A stretch of 55,017 nucleotides of DNA, from positions 1 through 55,017 of the forward strand of contig JAGXAW010000008.1 in NCBI GenBank assembly GCA_018971415.1, read 5' to 3'. Below are positions 26,416 through 36,734 of this stretch, in pieces. Made by a program: the position numbers and the translations under genes. Within the stretch, counting starts at the first letter, position 1. Every line of letters begins with the position of its first letter. Below the pieces are notes generated by a model that was not told where the DNA came from, ran no database searches, and saw nothing but the letters and a program-made list of their open reading frames with translations. The DNA comes from Betaproteobacteria bacterium (GTDB lineage Bacteria; Pseudomonadota; Gammaproteobacteria; Burkholderiales; Ferrovaceae).

Positions 26416-27597
26416 ATGACAACTCCTCAGCAAAAACACATTCTATTGGGTATTACCGGGGGAATTGCAGCTTATAAATCTGCCTACTTGGTGCGCTTAT
26501 TGCAAGAGAGAAGCTATCTTGTTCAGGTTATGATGAGTGAGGCGGCCACCCACTTTATCACGCCAGTAACCTTCCAAGCTCTCACGGGTCAGGTGGTGCT
26601 AACTGATATTTGGGATCCAAGAATACCAAACCGTATGGCCCATATTGAGGCCACAAGAAAGGCCGAGGCCATGCTCATCGCTCCTGCAACAGCCAATGTG
26701 CTTGCCAAATTGGCAAGCGGTGTAGCCGATGATCTTTTAACTACCACCGCCATGGCGCGCAATTGCCCTCTATTGGTAGCGCCTGCCATGAACCGTGAAA
26801 TGTGGGCACAGCCCTCCACGCAGCGCAATATCGAACAGCTGAAACAGGACGGAGTTCTTATTGTTGGGCCAGCCAGTGGCAATCAAGCCTGTGGTGAAGT
26901 GGGTGAGGGCAGAATGGAAGAGCCTGAGACTATTATGTTGATGATAGAACGCGCTCTAACTCACAAAACCTGGGCAGGAAAACGCGTCCTGGTCACAGCG
27001 GGACCCACCATGGAGAGTATTGATCCTGTGAGAGCCATTACCAATCACAGCTCAGGCAAGATGGGTTACGCCATTGTGGAGGCGCTGTTAGCTCGGGGAG
27101 CGGAGGTGACTCTTATCAGCGGTCCTGTGGCACTTACTCCTCCTCTTGGCGCACAACTGATTTCCGTTGTCAGTGCTGAGCAAATGTTTAATGCCGTGAC
27201 AGAGCATATTGAGGATCAAGAGGTGTTTTTCTCAGTGGCGGCCGTGGCAGATTACACACCGCAACAATCAGCCATGCAGAAAATAAAAAAGTCCGCAGGC
27301 TCCTTTACTCTTGAGTTGGCCCCTACGGTGGATATTTTGGCCAGTGTGGCTCAACGATCAGCCCCTCCTTTTTGTGTGGGCTTTGCCGCTGAAACCAATC
27401 ATATCGATGAGTATGCCTCCCAGAAACGTCTAGCGAAAAACATTCCCGTCATTGTTGCCAATAATGCCCATCATGCATTAGGCCATGATGACAATGAGGT
27501 GGTCATTATTGATCAACATGGACAACATCCTTTAGCAAGAGCCAATAAAAAATGTATCGCTGAAGGTATCGTTGAGCATGTATTCACTTTACTTTAA
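26416..27597 (+). CDS. coaBC: Bifunctional phosphopantothenoylcysteine decarboxylase/synthetase
   Basis: CoaBC performs two CoA steps: it joins cysteine to 4'-phosphopantothenate (CoaB) and decarboxylates the product (CoaC, FMN-dependent). The 393 residues begin with the flavoprotein motif LLGITGGIAAYKSAYLVR. The CoaC domain also shows LVAPAMNREMW (PxMNxxMW) and the lid ACGEVGEGRMEEP with the active Cys. CoaB begins about residue 190 with VTAGPTMESIDPVRAITNHSSGKMG in two parts, and KIKKS holds a likely substrate Lys. dut follows 15 bases downstream, a widespread arrangement. Confidence 0.97.
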   Translation: MTTPQQKHILLGITGGIAAYKSAYLVRLLQERSYLVQVMMSEAATHFITPVTFQALTGQVVLTDIWDPRIPNRMAHIEATRKAEAMLIAPATANVLAKLASGVADDLLTTTAMARNCPLLVAPAMNREMWAQPSTQRNIEQLKQDGVLIVGPASGNQACGEVGEGRMEEPETIMLMIERALTHKTWAGKRVLVTAGPTMESIDPVRAITNHSSGKMGYAIVEALLARGAEVTLISGPVALTPPLGAQLISVVSAEQMFNAVTEHIEDQEVFFSVAAVADYTPQQSAMQKIKKSAGSFTLELAPTVDILASVAQRSAPPFCVGFAAETNHIDEYASQKRLAKNIPVIVANNAHHALGHDDNEVVIIDQHGQHPLARANKKCIAEGIVEHVFTLL

Positions 27598-27612
27598 TCA
27601 GGATAAGGAACA

Positions 27613-28065
27613 ATGAACGAATTACAGTTGAAGATTTTGGATCAACGTTTAACGCAAGACTTGCTCCCAAGCTATGGCACTTCAGGGGCTGCTGGATTAG
27701 ATTTAAGAGCCTGTATCCATGAGACGATGATCATTCAACCAAGTGCAAGCGAACTTATTGCAACGGGGATTGCTATTCATATAGAAAATCCACACTATGC
27801 AGGAATGATCCTGCCACGCTCTGGGTTAGGACATAAGCACGGCATTGTGCTTGGTAACTTGGTGGGACTCATTGACTCTGATTACCAAGGGCAATTAATG
27901 GTCTCTCTGTGGAACCGCAGTCAAACTGCCTTTGAATTAAAACCTCTGGAGAGAATTGCCCAATTGGTTATTGTGCCAGTGATGCAAGTTCAGCTTAAGG
28001 TAGTTGAAGAATTCACAGACAGTCACCGTGGTAGCGGGGGTTTTGGCAGTACGGGAAGATCATGA
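27613..28065 (+). CDS. dut: Deoxyuridine triphosphatase
   Basis: Dut hydrolyses dUTP to dUMP, keeping uracil out of DNA and feeding thymidylate synthesis. The 150 residues show all five trimeric-dUTPase motifs: [48 protein letters not shown] and the C-terminal [12 protein letters not shown] arm that closes over the nucleotide. It follows coaBC and overlaps the CbiX-type gene by four bases (ATGA), so the three are probably co-transcribed. Confidence 0.97.
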   Translation: MNELQLKILDQRLTQDLLPSYGTSGAAGLDLRACIHETMIIQPSASELIATGIAIHIENPHYAGMILPRSGLGHKHGIVLGNLVGLIDSDYQGQLMVSLWNRSQTAFELKPLERIAQLVIVPVMQVQLKVVEEFTDSHRGSGGFGSTGRS

Positions 28066-28433
28066 AGCGTGCCATTGTGTTATTCGCTCACGGCGCACGT
28101 GACCCTCGTTGGGCTCAGCCCTTTCAACTGATCACCCAAAGACTGAATCAGGCCTTACCTCATGAAGAAATTCGTTTATCTTTTCTTGAGTTAATGGAAC
28201 CCAGCTTAACGCATACGGTAAATGAATTGGCGGGACAAGGCTTTGATCGCATTTCAATTGTTCCTCTGTTTATGGCTCAAGGTGGGCACTTAAGAGAGGA
28301 TTTACCCAAAATCATGATGCAATTAAAAGAAGCGCATCCCCATGTTCACTTCCATCAAACCAGCGCCATTGGCGATGCTCCTGAACTGTTGGATGCTATC
28401 GCTCAATGGGTGGTTGAGGTGACACGAGTTTAG
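28062..28433 (+). CDS. CbiX/SirB-like sirohydrochlorin chelatase
   Basis: A single-domain class II chelatase of 123 residues. The N-terminal strand [13 protein letters not shown] holds the conserved metal-binding His, and the second motif [16 protein letters not shown] carries the other His. Such short CbiX proteins insert iron or cobalt into sirohydrochlorin, presumably as homodimers. The sulfite reductase encoded at 17 kb needs siroheme, so siroheme synthesis is a sensible role, though nickel or cobalt use cannot be excluded. Its stop region meets the convergent hydroxypyruvate reductase gene, which overlaps it by four bases. Confidence 0.85.
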   Translation: MKRAIVLFAHGARDPRWAQPFQLITQRLNQALPHEEIRLSFLELMEPSLTHTVNELAGQGFDRISIVPLFMAQGGHLREDLPKIMMQLKEAHPHVHFHQTSAIGDAPELLDAIAQWVVEVTRV

Positions 28434-29383
28434 GTCACAAGATGCTGTGGGGACCCTTTAAACCACAGTTCAATATTATCAATCAGTTGATCAGCCAAAA
28501 ACTGCATGGCCCCATCCGATGCCCAAGCAACGTGAGGAGTTAAAATAAAGTTAGGGCGTCGGATATCCAGTAAAGGATGACCGTTAGTGGGTGGCTCGCT
28601 GGTCAATACGTCAAAGCCTGCTCCCGCAATCCAACCTTCCTCTAAGGCTTTAATTAAGGCCTGTTCATCCACTAAACCGCCACGTGATGTGTTAATGAGA
28701 ATGGCGGTAGGTTTCATCATTTTGAGTTCCTTTTCTCCAATCACATTGCGTGTTTCAGGGGTTAAGGGGCAATGAATGGAGATAACATCAGAGTCTCGAA
28801 TAACTTGTTCAAAGGGAGTAAAGTCAATGTTCGGTTTTTTTGGTGGAGCATGATCTGCAAATAACACTTTCATACCAAAACCGTGCTGGCCTATTTTGGC
28901 GGTGGCTTCTCCCAATACGCCCTCTCCAATAATCCCTAAGGTGGCACCGTGTAGATCGCCTATGGGATGGTTGAAAAAACAAAATTGTTCTGAGCGTTGC
29001 CAAACTCCAGCTTCCACATCCTGACGGTAAGCCAGGATGTTGCGTCTTAAGGCTAAAATTAAAGCAAAAGCGTGTTCAGGAACGGTATGCACTGCGTAAT
29101 TACGGATATTGGCGACCGCAATACCATGCTCCTTGCAATAGGGTATATCCACAACATCATAGCCCGTTGCCGCAACAGCAATCATTTTCAAATCAGGTAA
29201 CGCTTTGAGCGTCTCAGCGCGAAGTGGCACTTTATTGGTGATCGCTACACTGGCCCCTTTTAGTCTTTCAACAATGGACTGACTATCGGTTTTTTCAAAC
29301 TCAACGTAATCCTCTGCAAAAAATGGTTTTCTGACTGTAGCCTTAAGAGAGGCCCTATCTAAAAATACAACACGATGACTCAC
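28430..29383 (-). CDS. hprA: D-2-hydroxyacid dehydrogenase, probable hydroxypyruvate reductase
   Basis: The likely reaction is NAD(P)H-dependent reduction of hydroxypyruvate to D-glycerate. The 317 residues have the family layout: N-terminal substrate domain with VAATGYDVVDIPYC, the Rossmann motif LGIIGEGVLGEA (about 150-161), the catalytic Arg in INTSRGGLVDE (about 232-242), a Glu near residue 265, and the catalytic His in LTPHVAWAS (about 284-292). It is third in a minus-strand operon behind glyA and sga, and the gene for glycerate kinase diverges from that operon. This context makes hydroxypyruvate the best substrate guess. Confidence 0.88.
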   Translation of the reverse strand: MSHRVVFLDRASLKATVRKPFFAEDYVEFEKTDSQSIVERLKGASVAITNKVPLRAETLKALPDLKMIAVAATGYDVVDIPYCKEHGIAVANIRNYAVHTVPEHAFALILALRRNILAYRQDVEAGVWQRSEQFCFFNHPIGDLHGATLGIIGEGVLGEATAKIGQHGFGMKVLFADHAPPKKPNIDFTPFEQVIRDSDVISIHCPLTPETRNVIGEKELKMMKPTAILINTSRGGLVDEQALIKALEEGWIAGAGFDVLTSEPPTNGHPLLDIRRPNFILTPHVAWASDGAMQFLADQLIDNIELWFKGSPQHLVT

Positions 29384-29413
29384 GATTAAATAACTCCTTA
29401 ATTAACTACTATT

Positions 29414-30577
29414 TTATGACTGCCAAACTTTCATGGCAGCTGCAACACCGCTGCCTCTTTCCACTTTTACTCCCTCATCAATCATCGCCATTTCTGCTCC
29501 CGCAATCGCTCCCATCAGCATTAATTCGTTTAAATCGCCTAAATGGCCAATACGAAAGACTTTACCAGATAGGCGAGCAAGCCCAGCGCCAAGGGAGAGT
29601 TGGTATTTCTGGTAAGCACGTGCAATAACTTTAACGGCATCAACACCCTCAGGAACCCTAATCGCCGAGACGGAGTTTGAGTACCATTTGGCCTCAGCTG
29701 CACATAAAGACAACTTCCACCCTTCAGTGACGGCGGCGCGAACGCCTTTGGCTAAGCGCTCATGGCGACTTAAAATATTGTCTAGTCCCTCTTCCTCGAT
29801 CATGCGCAATGATTCTCGTAAACCATAGAGCATGGGAATCGATGGTGTATAAGGAAAATAGCCTTTGGCGTTATTGTTAAGCATATCTTGATAATCAAAA
29901 TAGCAGCGGGGATATCGACTGTGTTTACTGGCCTCAATGGCTTTTTCGCTAACACAGGTTACGCCCATTCCGGCGGGTAACATCAGTCCTTTTTGTGAAC
30001 CTGACACGCAAACATCTACACCCCAGGCATCCATTTGAAAATCAATACTGCCAAGGCTACTCACTGCATCAACCATGAGTAGGGCAGGATGCTTTAAATC
30101 ATCCATTACTTGGCGAATCGCTTTAATATTGCTGACCACCCCCGTGGCGGTCTCGTTGTGACAAACAAGCACTGCCTTGATAAGGTGATTCTTATCTTGA
30201 CTGAGTCGATGACGATACTCCTCAACGGGAGCACCAACACCCCATTCCACTTCGATGATGTCGGTATCAAACCCCAAACGCACACACATGTCTGCCCACA
30301 GGTGGCTGAACTGACCGAAGCGGGAAACCAATACCTTGTCACCTGGATTTAAGGTATTGCTAAGCGCCGCTTCCCAACAACCCGTGCCAGAGGAAGGGAA
30401 GAGAATGGGGTAAGCTTTCTCTGTTTTAAATACCTTTTTAAGACCATTTAATACTTCCAAAGTCAGCTTAGGAAAGGTGGGTGAGCGATGGTCCTCCATG
30501 GGCACTGCCATGGCTCTGAGTACACGAGTTGGCACGTTACTGGGTCCTGGGACAAACAAAAAGTGTTGACCTGCCAT
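29414..30577 (-). CDS. sga: Serine-glyoxylate aminotransferase
   Basis: This PLP enzyme moves the amino group of serine to glyoxylate, giving hydroxypyruvate and glycine. The 387 residues start LFVPGPSNVPTRVLRAM and contain LFPSSGTGCWEAALSN, the PLP-contacting VDAVSSLGSIDFQMD, and the Schiff-base lysine in CVSGSQKGLMLPAG (about residues 190-203). It closely follows the serine-cycle and plant photorespiratory enzyme pattern. The GGAGGA ribosome site is strong. It lies between glyA and hprA, the enzymes just before and after it in the pathway. Confidence 0.93.
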   Translation of the reverse strand: MAGQHFLFVPGPSNVPTRVLRAMAVPMEDHRSPTFPKLTLEVLNGLKKVFKTEKAYPILFPSSGTGCWEAALSNTLNPGDKVLVSRFGQFSHLWADMCVRLGFDTDIIEVEWGVGAPVEEYRHRLSQDKNHLIKAVLVCHNETATGVVSNIKAIRQVMDDLKHPALLMVDAVSSLGSIDFQMDAWGVDVCVSGSQKGLMLPAGMGVTCVSEKAIEASKHSRYPRCYFDYQDMLNNNAKGYFPYTPSIPMLYGLRESLRMIEEEGLDNILSRHERLAKGVRAAVTEGWKLSLCAAEAKWYSNSVSAIRVPEGVDAVKVIARAYQKYQLSLGAGLARLSGKVFRIGHLGDLNELMLMGAIAGAEMAMIDEGVKVERGSGVAAAMKVWQS

Positions 30578-30658
30578 AATTATCTCCTCCTACTTTATTC
30601 TAGGAATATGTGGTTTTTTTTATTGTTGTATTATTTTAAAAATTATCGTTATGGTGAC

Positions 30659-31906
30659 TTATCGGTAAACCGGGAAGCGGTGACATAACTGACCAACTTG
30701 ACTAATCACTTTATCAATCACGGCTTGGTCCTCTGGTGCTTCCAAAACGTCAGACACCCAGTTAGCCACCTCTTTAATTTCATCAACACCAAAACCACGA
30801 GTGGTGGCTGCAGGGGTACCAATACGGATACCAGAGGTGACAAAGGGTTTTTCTGGATCATTGGGAATGGCATTTTTGTTAACCGTGATATGGGCTTTAC
30901 CTAAGGCAGCTTCAGCGGCTTTACCCGTAATCGATTTAGCGCGCAAGTCCATGAGAAACACGTGGCTTTGCGTTCCGCCTGAGACAATCCTTAATCCTCT
31001 TTCAATAAAAGCCTCTGCCATGGCTTTGGCGTTGGCTTTCACTTGTTGTTGGTAGGTTTTAAACTCAGGGCGAGAGGCCTCTAAAAACGCCGTAGCTTTA
31101 GCGGCAATCACATGCATTAATGGTCCACCCTGAATGCCAGGGAAAATGAGCGAGTTAAGCGGTTTTTCAAATTCGCTTGAGGACAGAATAATGCCGCCAC
31201 GTGGACCTCTGAGCGTCTTATGGGTGGTCGAAGTCACAAAATGAGCGATACCGACGGGGCTGGGATACTCTCCTGCAGCCACCAATCCAGCATAGTGCGC
31301 CATATCAACCAATAAATACGCGCCCACGCTGTCTGCGATTTCTCTGAAGCGTTGCCAATTGATTTCCATGGAATAGGCAGAGGCACCGGCGATGATCATT
31401 TTGGGTTTATGTTCTTCAGCAAGTCTTGCCACTTCATCGTAATCCAGTAATTCTGTTTCTGGGTTTAACCCATAGCTAACCGCTTTGTAGAGTTTGCCAC
31501 TAAAGTTAACGCTGGCACCATGGGTTAGGTGACCACCATGGGCAAGTGACATCCCTAAAATCGTGTCCCCGGGTTGCAGTACGGCCATATAAACAGCCGC
31601 ATTGGCCTGTGAGCCTGAATGAGGTTGTACATTTGCGTATTCCGCGCCAAAGAGTTTTTTAACACGCTCAATCGCTAAGGCTTCAGCAATATCCACAAAT
31701 TCACAGCCACCGTAATAGCGTTTGCCAGGATAGCCTTCTGCGTATTTATTGGTTAAAACAGATCCCTGTGCTTGAAGTACAGCAGGACTGGCGTAATTCT
31801 CAGAGGCAATCAACTCAATATGGTCCTCTTGACGTCGATACTCTTTTTGCATCGCGCTCCATAATTCAGCGTCCGTATCGGCGAGTAATTTTCTTGAATC
31901 AAACAC
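30659..31906 (-). CDS. glyA: Serine hydroxymethyltransferase
   Basis: GlyA interconverts glycine plus methylene-THF with serine. The GTG at 31906 is chosen because AGGAG lies nine bases upstream and the 415 residues then match family length; an ATG 24 bases upstream would place that ribosome site inside the gene. Motifs are [39 protein letters not shown], the PLP lysine in [15 protein letters not shown] (about 220-234) and [15 protein letters not shown]. It leads the glyA-sga-hprA operon, and its upstream region is shared with the divergent glycerate kinase operon. Confidence 0.97.
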   Translation of the reverse strand: MFDSRKLLADTDAELWSAMQKEYRRQEDHIELIASENYASPAVLQAQGSVLTNKYAEGYPGKRYYGGCEFVDIAEALAIERVKKLFGAEYANVQPHSGSQANAAVYMAVLQPGDTILGMSLAHGGHLTHGASVNFSGKLYKAVSYGLNPETELLDYDEVARLAEEHKPKMIIAGASAYSMEINWQRFREIADSVGAYLLVDMAHYAGLVAAGEYPSPVGIAHFVTSTTHKTLRGPRGGIILSSSEFEKPLNSLIFPGIQGGPLMHVIAAKATAFLEASRPEFKTYQQQVKANAKAMAEAFIERGLRIVSGGTQSHVFLMDLRAKSITGKAAEAALGKAHITVNKNAIPNDPEKPFVTSGIRIGTPAATTRGFGVDEIKEVANWVSDVLEAPEDQAVIDKVISQVGQLCHRFPVYR

Positions 31907-32095
31907 AGTATTTATCTCCTCATGTTGCATTGCAATGTAAAACGTTTAAAAACAGAAGCTTATGACTTACTCAATTAACGCATAACTGAGAGTATAAAGA
32001 AATTAAGATTTGTTTAGAATTGTTATAAGTCAAATTGTTGGTCAGATTTTACTTAAAACTCTACAATACAGGATTACAGTAAACATCTCATTTCA
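31907..32095. promoter_or_regulatory. Divergent promoter region between glyA and gck
   Basis: The 189 bases separate the two halves of the glyoxylate/serine cluster and must hold promoters for both. The region is AT-rich. An inverted GACTTA...TAAGTC pair (TATGACTTACT near 31960, TTATAAGTCAA near 32025) could be a regulator site, but it is short. No regulator gene lies next to it and no riboswitch is evident. Confidence 0.45.
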
Positions 32096-33376
32096 TTGGA
32101 ACAGCTCGTGGTTAATGCTAATAATGCCAGAGAATGGCTCATACAGTTAATGCAACAGGCTATTAATGCGGCAGATCCCAAGCGCTCATTGCCTCATTAT
32201 CTCCCACCAGCGCCACGGGGAAGAACAATTGTGGTGGGTGCCGGTAAGGCTGCTGCCTCTATGGTACAGGCTTTTGAGGACCATTGGCCTCATCCTTTAA
32301 CGGGCCTTGTGGTTACGCGCTATGGTCATAAGGTGCCAACGCGTTTTGTGGAGGTGGTCGAAGCCAGTCATCCAGTCCCTGATCAAAGTGGTCTTGAGGC
32401 TGCAGAGCGCATTTTACAGCTAGTGACAGGATTAACCGAAGAGGATTTGGTGGTGTGTTTAATCTCGGGAGGAGGTTCTGCACTGTTAACCGCTCCGGCA
32501 CCGGGTTTGAGTTTAAAGGATAAACAGGCCATCAATGCAGCCTTACTGAAAAGTGGGGCGACCATTGATGAAATGAATTGTGTGCGTAAACATCTCTCCG
32601 CCATTAAAGGAGGCCAGTTAGCCTTGGCCTGTGCCCCAGCAAAAGTATGGACCTTACTGATTTCCGATGTACCAGGAGATGATCCCTCAGTCATTGCCTC
32701 TGGTCCCACGGTGGCTGATCCGACAACCTTTAAAGATGCCCTTGCCATCATTGAGAAATACCGCATAACCGAGCCTTTGGCTGTTATTGAACACTTGAGA
32801 GCAGCTAAAAAGGAAACCCCTAAACCTGGGGACACACGCTTAGCGTCTAATCAATATCATCTAATTGCCACGCCGCAAATGTCTCTAGAGGCGGCTGCAA
32901 AGTTTGCTCTAGAGCAGGGGATTACGCCTTTAATATTAGGTGACTCCCTTGAGGGAGAAGCCCGAGATATGGCTCTCATTCATGCTGGAATCACCAAGCA
33001 AGTATTGCGTCACGCTCAACCCATTGCCCGGCCTTGTTTACTTCTATCAGGAGGGGAAAGCACGGTGACGGTTCGTGGCTCAGGACGAGGCGGGCGCAAC
33101 ACAGAATTTTTATTGGCCTTAAGTGTAGCCCTAGGCGGTATGGATAACGTCTTTGCGCTCGCCTGCGATACCGATGGTGTCGATGGTACAGAGGACAATG
33201 CTGGGGCGCTGATCACGCCAGACACCTTAACGCGCGCTGAACGTTTGGGATTGTCCGCAAAAGCGTTTCTTGCCAATAATGATGGGTACAGTTTTTTTCA
33301 GCAGCTAAATGATTTGGTCATCACTGGACCCACATTAACCAATGTGAACGACTTTAGAGCTATTTTAATTTTATAA
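32096..33376 (+). CDS. gck: Glycerate 2-kinase (MOFRL family)
   Basis: This kinase turns D-glycerate into 2-phosphoglycerate, returning carbon to central metabolism. The 426 residues show the DUF4147 N-domain with [17 protein letters not shown], the Gly-rich [15 protein letters not shown] (about 120-134) and [17 protein letters not shown], then the C-terminal MOFRL part [31 protein letters not shown] and NDFRAILI. The start is uncertain: TTG at 32096 lacks a ribosome site, and GTG at 32108 has GGAAC upstream. Old annotations call the family hydroxypyruvate reductase (TtuD), but the kinase role fits the neighbours. Confidence 0.9.
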   Translation: MEQLVVNANNAREWLIQLMQQAINAADPKRSLPHYLPPAPRGRTIVVGAGKAAASMVQAFEDHWPHPLTGLVVTRYGHKVPTRFVEVVEASHPVPDQSGLEAAERILQLVTGLTEEDLVVCLISGGGSALLTAPAPGLSLKDKQAINAALLKSGATIDEMNCVRKHLSAIKGGQLALACAPAKVWTLLISDVPGDDPSVIASGPTVADPTTFKDALAIIEKYRITEPLAVIEHLRAAKKETPKPGDTRLASNQYHLIATPQMSLEAAAKFALEQGITPLILGDSLEGEARDMALIHAGITKQVLRHAQPIARPCLLLSGGESTVTVRGSGRGGRNTEFLLALSVALGGMDNVFALACDTDGVDGTEDNAGALITPDTLTRAERLGLSAKAFLANNDGYSFFQQLNDLVITGPTLTNVNDFRAILIL

Positions 33377-33399
33377 ATGTGAACAGGGAGAGAGGGATA

Positions 33400-35076
33400 A
33401 TGCAATCTGATATCGCCATTGCACAACAGGCTAAGCTTGAAAGAATTACAACCATTGCAAAGAATCGTTTGGGGATCGCAGATGAATATCTAGAGCCCTA
33501 TGGACACTACAAGGCCAAAATTTCCTTAGAGTATTTAAAGACCCTCGAGAATCAACCAGATGGTAAGTTGGTGTTGGTGACCGCCATTAGTCCCACCCCT
33601 GCAGGGGAAGGCAAGACCACCACCACGGTGGGATTAGGTGATGCCCTCAATCGCATTGGTAAGAAAACCATGATTTGTTTGCGTGAACCTTCTCTGGGGC
33701 CAGTGTTTGGTGTTAAAGGGGGAGCTGCTGGCGGCGGCTATGCACAGATTGTGCCTATGGAAGATATTAACTTGCATTTTACTGGGGATTTTCATGCGAT
33801 TGCGGCGGCGCATAATCTTCTTTCAGCCTTGATCGATAACCATATTAACCATGGTAATGACTTAAAAATTGATCCTCGCTTGATTCAGTGGAAACGAGTA
33901 GTGGATATGAATGACCGTGCTTTACGCAAAATTGTTGTGGGTCTGGGTGGCACAGCCAATGGTTTTGTTCGTGAGGATGGTTATGACATTGTTGTGGCCT
34001 CTGAGGTGATGGCTATTTTGTGTTTAGCCAGTTCTCTGCAGGATCTCAAAGAAAGACTGGGCAGAATTATTATTGGTTACCGTCAAGGTGATCGTACTCC
34101 TATTTATGCCAGTGACTTAAAAGCTCACGGTGCTATGGCCACTCTCCTTAAGGACGCCATAAAACCTAATCTGGTACAGACCCTTGAGAATAATCCGGCC
34201 ATTATTCATGGCGGACCCTTTGCCAATATTGCCCATGGCTGCAATTCTGTGATCGCAACCAAAGCGGGTCTTAAAATGGCAGATTACGTGGTCACTGAAG
34301 CAGGCTTTGGTGCTGATTTGGGCGCTGAAAAGTTTATTGATATCAAATGCCGTATGGCAGGGCTTAACCCGGCGGCAGTGGTGTTAGTGGCCACCATTCG
34401 CGCCCTTAAATTTCATGGGGGAGTGGCCAAGGACGATTTAAATAAAGAGAACGTTGAAGCGCTTAAAAAAGGCTTGGTCAATTTAGAGCGGCATATGGAC
34501 AATATTCGCACACATTTGGGACTCCCCTGTGTTGTGTCGGTTAATCACTTTACCTTTGACACTGAGGCTGAAATCGCCGTGTTGCGTGAGCGTGTAGAGG
34601 CTTTAGGTGGTCATTTTGTGTTGGCTAAACACTGGGCTGAGGGTGGGAAGGGAGCTGAGGCAGTGGCTAAGGCTGTTGTAGAGATTTGCGAGAAGTCCAA
34701 TCCCTCTCACCAGTTTGTTTATCCCAGCGAGATGACGCTGGAGAACAAAATTAAGGCGGTGGCCACTAAAATCTATCGGGCAGGGCAAGTGACTTTCGCT
34801 GAGAGCGCGCTAAAACAATTACGGGAATGGGATAAACACTACGGGTCTTTCCCAGTGTGTATGGCCAAAACCCAAATGTCTTTTTCCACGGATCCTGCTC
34901 TAAAAGGGGCTCCAGAGGGACATACCGTTCATGTAAGAGAAGTCCGCATCGCTAATGGCGCTGGCTTTGTGGTGGCGATTTGTGGCGATATGATGACCAT
35001 GCCAGGTTTACCTAAGGTGCCTGCAGCAGAGAAAATTGATATTGATGCCAATGGTCAAGTTGTGGGTTTATTTTAG
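33400..35076 (+). CDS. fhs: Formate-tetrahydrofolate ligase
   Basis: Fhs makes 10-formyl-THF from formate, THF and ATP. The ATG at 33400 follows GGGAGAGAGGG and gives 558 residues, the usual length; a GTG at 33379 is less likely. Visible motifs are the ATP-binding [20 protein letters not shown] (about 59-78), [20 protein letters not shown] (about 94-113) and [18 protein letters not shown]. It directly follows gck and precedes folC. Supplying C1 units to GlyA and purine synthesis, or capturing free formate, are the likely jobs. Confidence 0.97.
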   Translation: MQSDIAIAQQAKLERITTIAKNRLGIADEYLEPYGHYKAKISLEYLKTLENQPDGKLVLVTAISPTPAGEGKTTTTVGLGDALNRIGKKTMICLREPSLGPVFGVKGGAAGGGYAQIVPMEDINLHFTGDFHAIAAAHNLLSALIDNHINHGNDLKIDPRLIQWKRVVDMNDRALRKIVVGLGGTANGFVREDGYDIVVASEVMAILCLASSLQDLKERLGRIIIGYRQGDRTPIYASDLKAHGAMATLLKDAIKPNLVQTLENNPAIIHGGPFANIAHGCNSVIATKAGLKMADYVVTEAGFGADLGAEKFIDIKCRMAGLNPAAVVLVATIRALKFHGGVAKDDLNKENVEALKKGLVNLERHMDNIRTHLGLPCVVSVNHFTFDTEAEIAVLRERVEALGGHFVLAKHWAEGGKGAEAVAKAVVEICEKSNPSHQFVYPSEMTLENKIKAVATKIYRAGQVTFAESALKQLREWDKHYGSFPVCMAKTQMSFSTDPALKGAPEGHTVHVREVRIANGAGFVVAICGDMMTMPGLPKVPAAEKIDIDANGQVVGLF

Positions 35077-35078
35077 GC

Positions 35079-36347
35079 GTGTCAACACAACCGACGTCCA
35101 CGTTTTCTTTACAACAATGGCTGAGTTATCAGCAGGCACTTCACCAACAGGTCATTGAGCTTGGTTTAGAGCGAGTGAAACGGGTGGCAAGAAAGATGGG
35201 GCTGACGCCCCATTGCCCGGTGATCACCGTTGCCGGTACCAATGGAAAGGGTTCTACTTGTGCTTTTTTAAATACCATATTGATGGAGGCTGGTTATTCA
35301 ACGGGTGTTTATACCTCTCCCCATTTAGTGCGTTATAACGAACGCATCAAACTGGGTAATCAGTGGATCAGTGATGAGTTACTCTGTCAGCATTTTCAGA
35401 CAATCGAAGAGGCGAGGGGAGAGATTACACTCACTCCTTTTGAGTTTGGTACGCTCGCTGCGGTGTCTATTTTTATTGAGCAGCGTGTCGATGTCATGAT
35501 TCTGGAAGTCGGGCTTGGTGGGCGTTTAGATGCCGTGAATATTTTTACTCCCTCAGTGTCTGTTGTGACCAGTATTGGTATTGATCATGTTGAATATCTG
35601 GGGGATAACCGCGAGGACATTGGTCGCGAGAAGGCAGGGATTTTTCGGGCTGGCGTTCCTGCCCTTTGTGCTGATCCTGATCCGCCGTACAGTCTTATTC
35701 GCCATGCCCAAGACATTGGCGCTCCCTTAAGTTTATGGGGAAGAGATTTTTCTTTGATTGAAGAGGATGGACATTATGCATTCTCTGGCTTTGGCTTAGC
35801 CTTAGCGCCGCTTCCTCCTCCTGCACTAGAGGGTGATTTTCAGCGACGTAATGCTGCGGCAGCCATAGCTGCCTTGGTGTTATTGAAGGAGCAATTGTCC
35901 ATCACCTTGCCCGATTACCAACAGGCATTGAAATCAGTTTTTATTTCAGGACGCTATCAAGTCATTAAACGGCACTGTTTGATTGTGTTGGATGTTGCTC
36001 ATAATCCTCATGGTGCTTTGGAATTACGAAAAAACTTAATAGCTCATCCTGTATCGGGTCGAACATGGATGGTGTTTGGTATGTTAAAAGACAAGGATAT
36101 GAAAGGGGTGGTGGAATGCCTAAAAGAGGTGGTGGATGAATGGCACGTGGCGAGTGTGCCTGACCCGAGAGGCGCTACGGACCAGCAATTGAGTGAAATC
36201 ATTATTGAACAGGGTGGACAAGTTTTCCAGCATCCCTCATTTGTTGAGGCCTTAGAGACGTTATTCAAAAAGGCGCGGCCGACAGATCGTATTGTGGTGA
36301 CCGGCTCTTTCGTGACGGTGGGACTGATCGCTGAGTATTTAGCTTAG
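35079..36347 (+). CDS. folC: Folylpolyglutamate synthase / dihydrofolate synthase
   Basis: FolC adds glutamates to folates and, in its other activity, makes dihydrofolate from dihydropteroate. The GTG start at 35079 lies two bases behind fhs. The 422 residues have the Mur-ligase-type P-loop VAGTNGKGSTCAFL (about 50-63), YTSPHLVRYNERIKLG, VGLGGRLDAVN, SIGIDHVEYLGD and DVAHNPHGALELR. In many betaproteobacteria folC neighbours accD; here it sits in the C1/glyoxylate operon instead, tying folate supply to Fhs and GlyA. Its 3' end overlaps the convergent regulator gene by nine bases. Confidence 0.94.
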   Translation: MSTQPTSTFSLQQWLSYQQALHQQVIELGLERVKRVARKMGLTPHCPVITVAGTNGKGSTCAFLNTILMEAGYSTGVYTSPHLVRYNERIKLGNQWISDELLCQHFQTIEEARGEITLTPFEFGTLAAVSIFIEQRVDVMILEVGLGGRLDAVNIFTPSVSVVTSIGIDHVEYLGDNREDIGREKAGIFRAGVPALCADPDPPYSLIRHAQDIGAPLSLWGRDFSLIEEDGHYAFSGFGLALAPLPPPALEGDFQRRNAAAAIAALVLLKEQLSITLPDYQQALKSVFISGRYQVIKRHCLIVLDVAHNPHGALELRKNLIAHPVSGRTWMVFGMLKDKDMKGVVECLKEVVDEWHVASVPDPRGATDQQLSEIIIEQGGQVFQHPSFVEALETLFKKARPTDRIVVTGSFVTVGLIAEYLA

Positions 36348-36674
36348 CTGCGCTGATTTTTTGAGAAATTTTGAAAGTTGATGAAAGTAATCCAATGCCA
36401 GCGCAGAGGGTTTTAAATATTTAAAACGATTGTCTTCGCCTGGCAAAATTTCGATAAATCCTTTGTCTCGCAATTGTTTCAAACGTGCATGTAAAGTGGC
36501 GGGGGAAGCCAATTCTTGTTGCCTTAAAATATCGCTCACGCCAATTAACTGATTGTGGAGCCTAGCATTACCAACCATAAACAAAATCTCTTTTCCCACA
36601 CTATCAATATCTTGATAGGGTGATTGCGCATCAAGCTCTTTGGTCATGGTGTAGAAACGAAACAGTGATTTCAT
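36339..36674 (-). CDS. Winged-helix DNA-binding regulator (MarR-like)
   Basis: A 111-residue protein whose middle reads as a winged helix-turn-helix. ILFMVGNARLHNQLIGVSDIL is followed by the recognition-helix region SPATLHARLKQLRDKGFIEIL and a wing LPGEDNRFKYLKPS; the C-terminus is a helix. No ligand-binding or cysteine sensor is evident. It resembles small MarR-type or phenylacetate-regulator-type proteins, with no exact family recognised. It is divergent from the A24 peptidase gene with 60 bases between, and that gap holds a palindrome that could be its operator. Confidence 0.65.
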   Translation of the reverse strand: MKSLFRFYTMTKELDAQSPYQDIDSVGKEILFMVGNARLHNQLIGVSDILRQQELASPATLHARLKQLRDKGFIEILPGEDNRFKYLKPSALALDYFHQLSKFLKKSAQLS

Positions 36675-36688
36675 GGAGCTGTTCCTTT

Positions 36689-36705
36689 TGTAATATATTG
36701 TTACA
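36689..36705. promoter_or_regulatory. Palindromic operator candidate
   Basis: TGTAA, seven bases, TTACA forms a 17-base palindrome in the gap between the divergent regulator and peptidase genes. A wider pair, TTTTGT and ACAACAAAA, surrounds it. The position fits autoregulation by the winged-helix protein. Confidence 0.45.
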
Positions 36706-36734
36706 TTTTACAACAAAATTACGCATTAAAAATA

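Noticed and set aside
31907-32095. Glycine or THF riboswitch before glyA or gck
   Set aside because: I looked for conserved riboswitch cores and saw none; the region is AT-rich with only short repeats.
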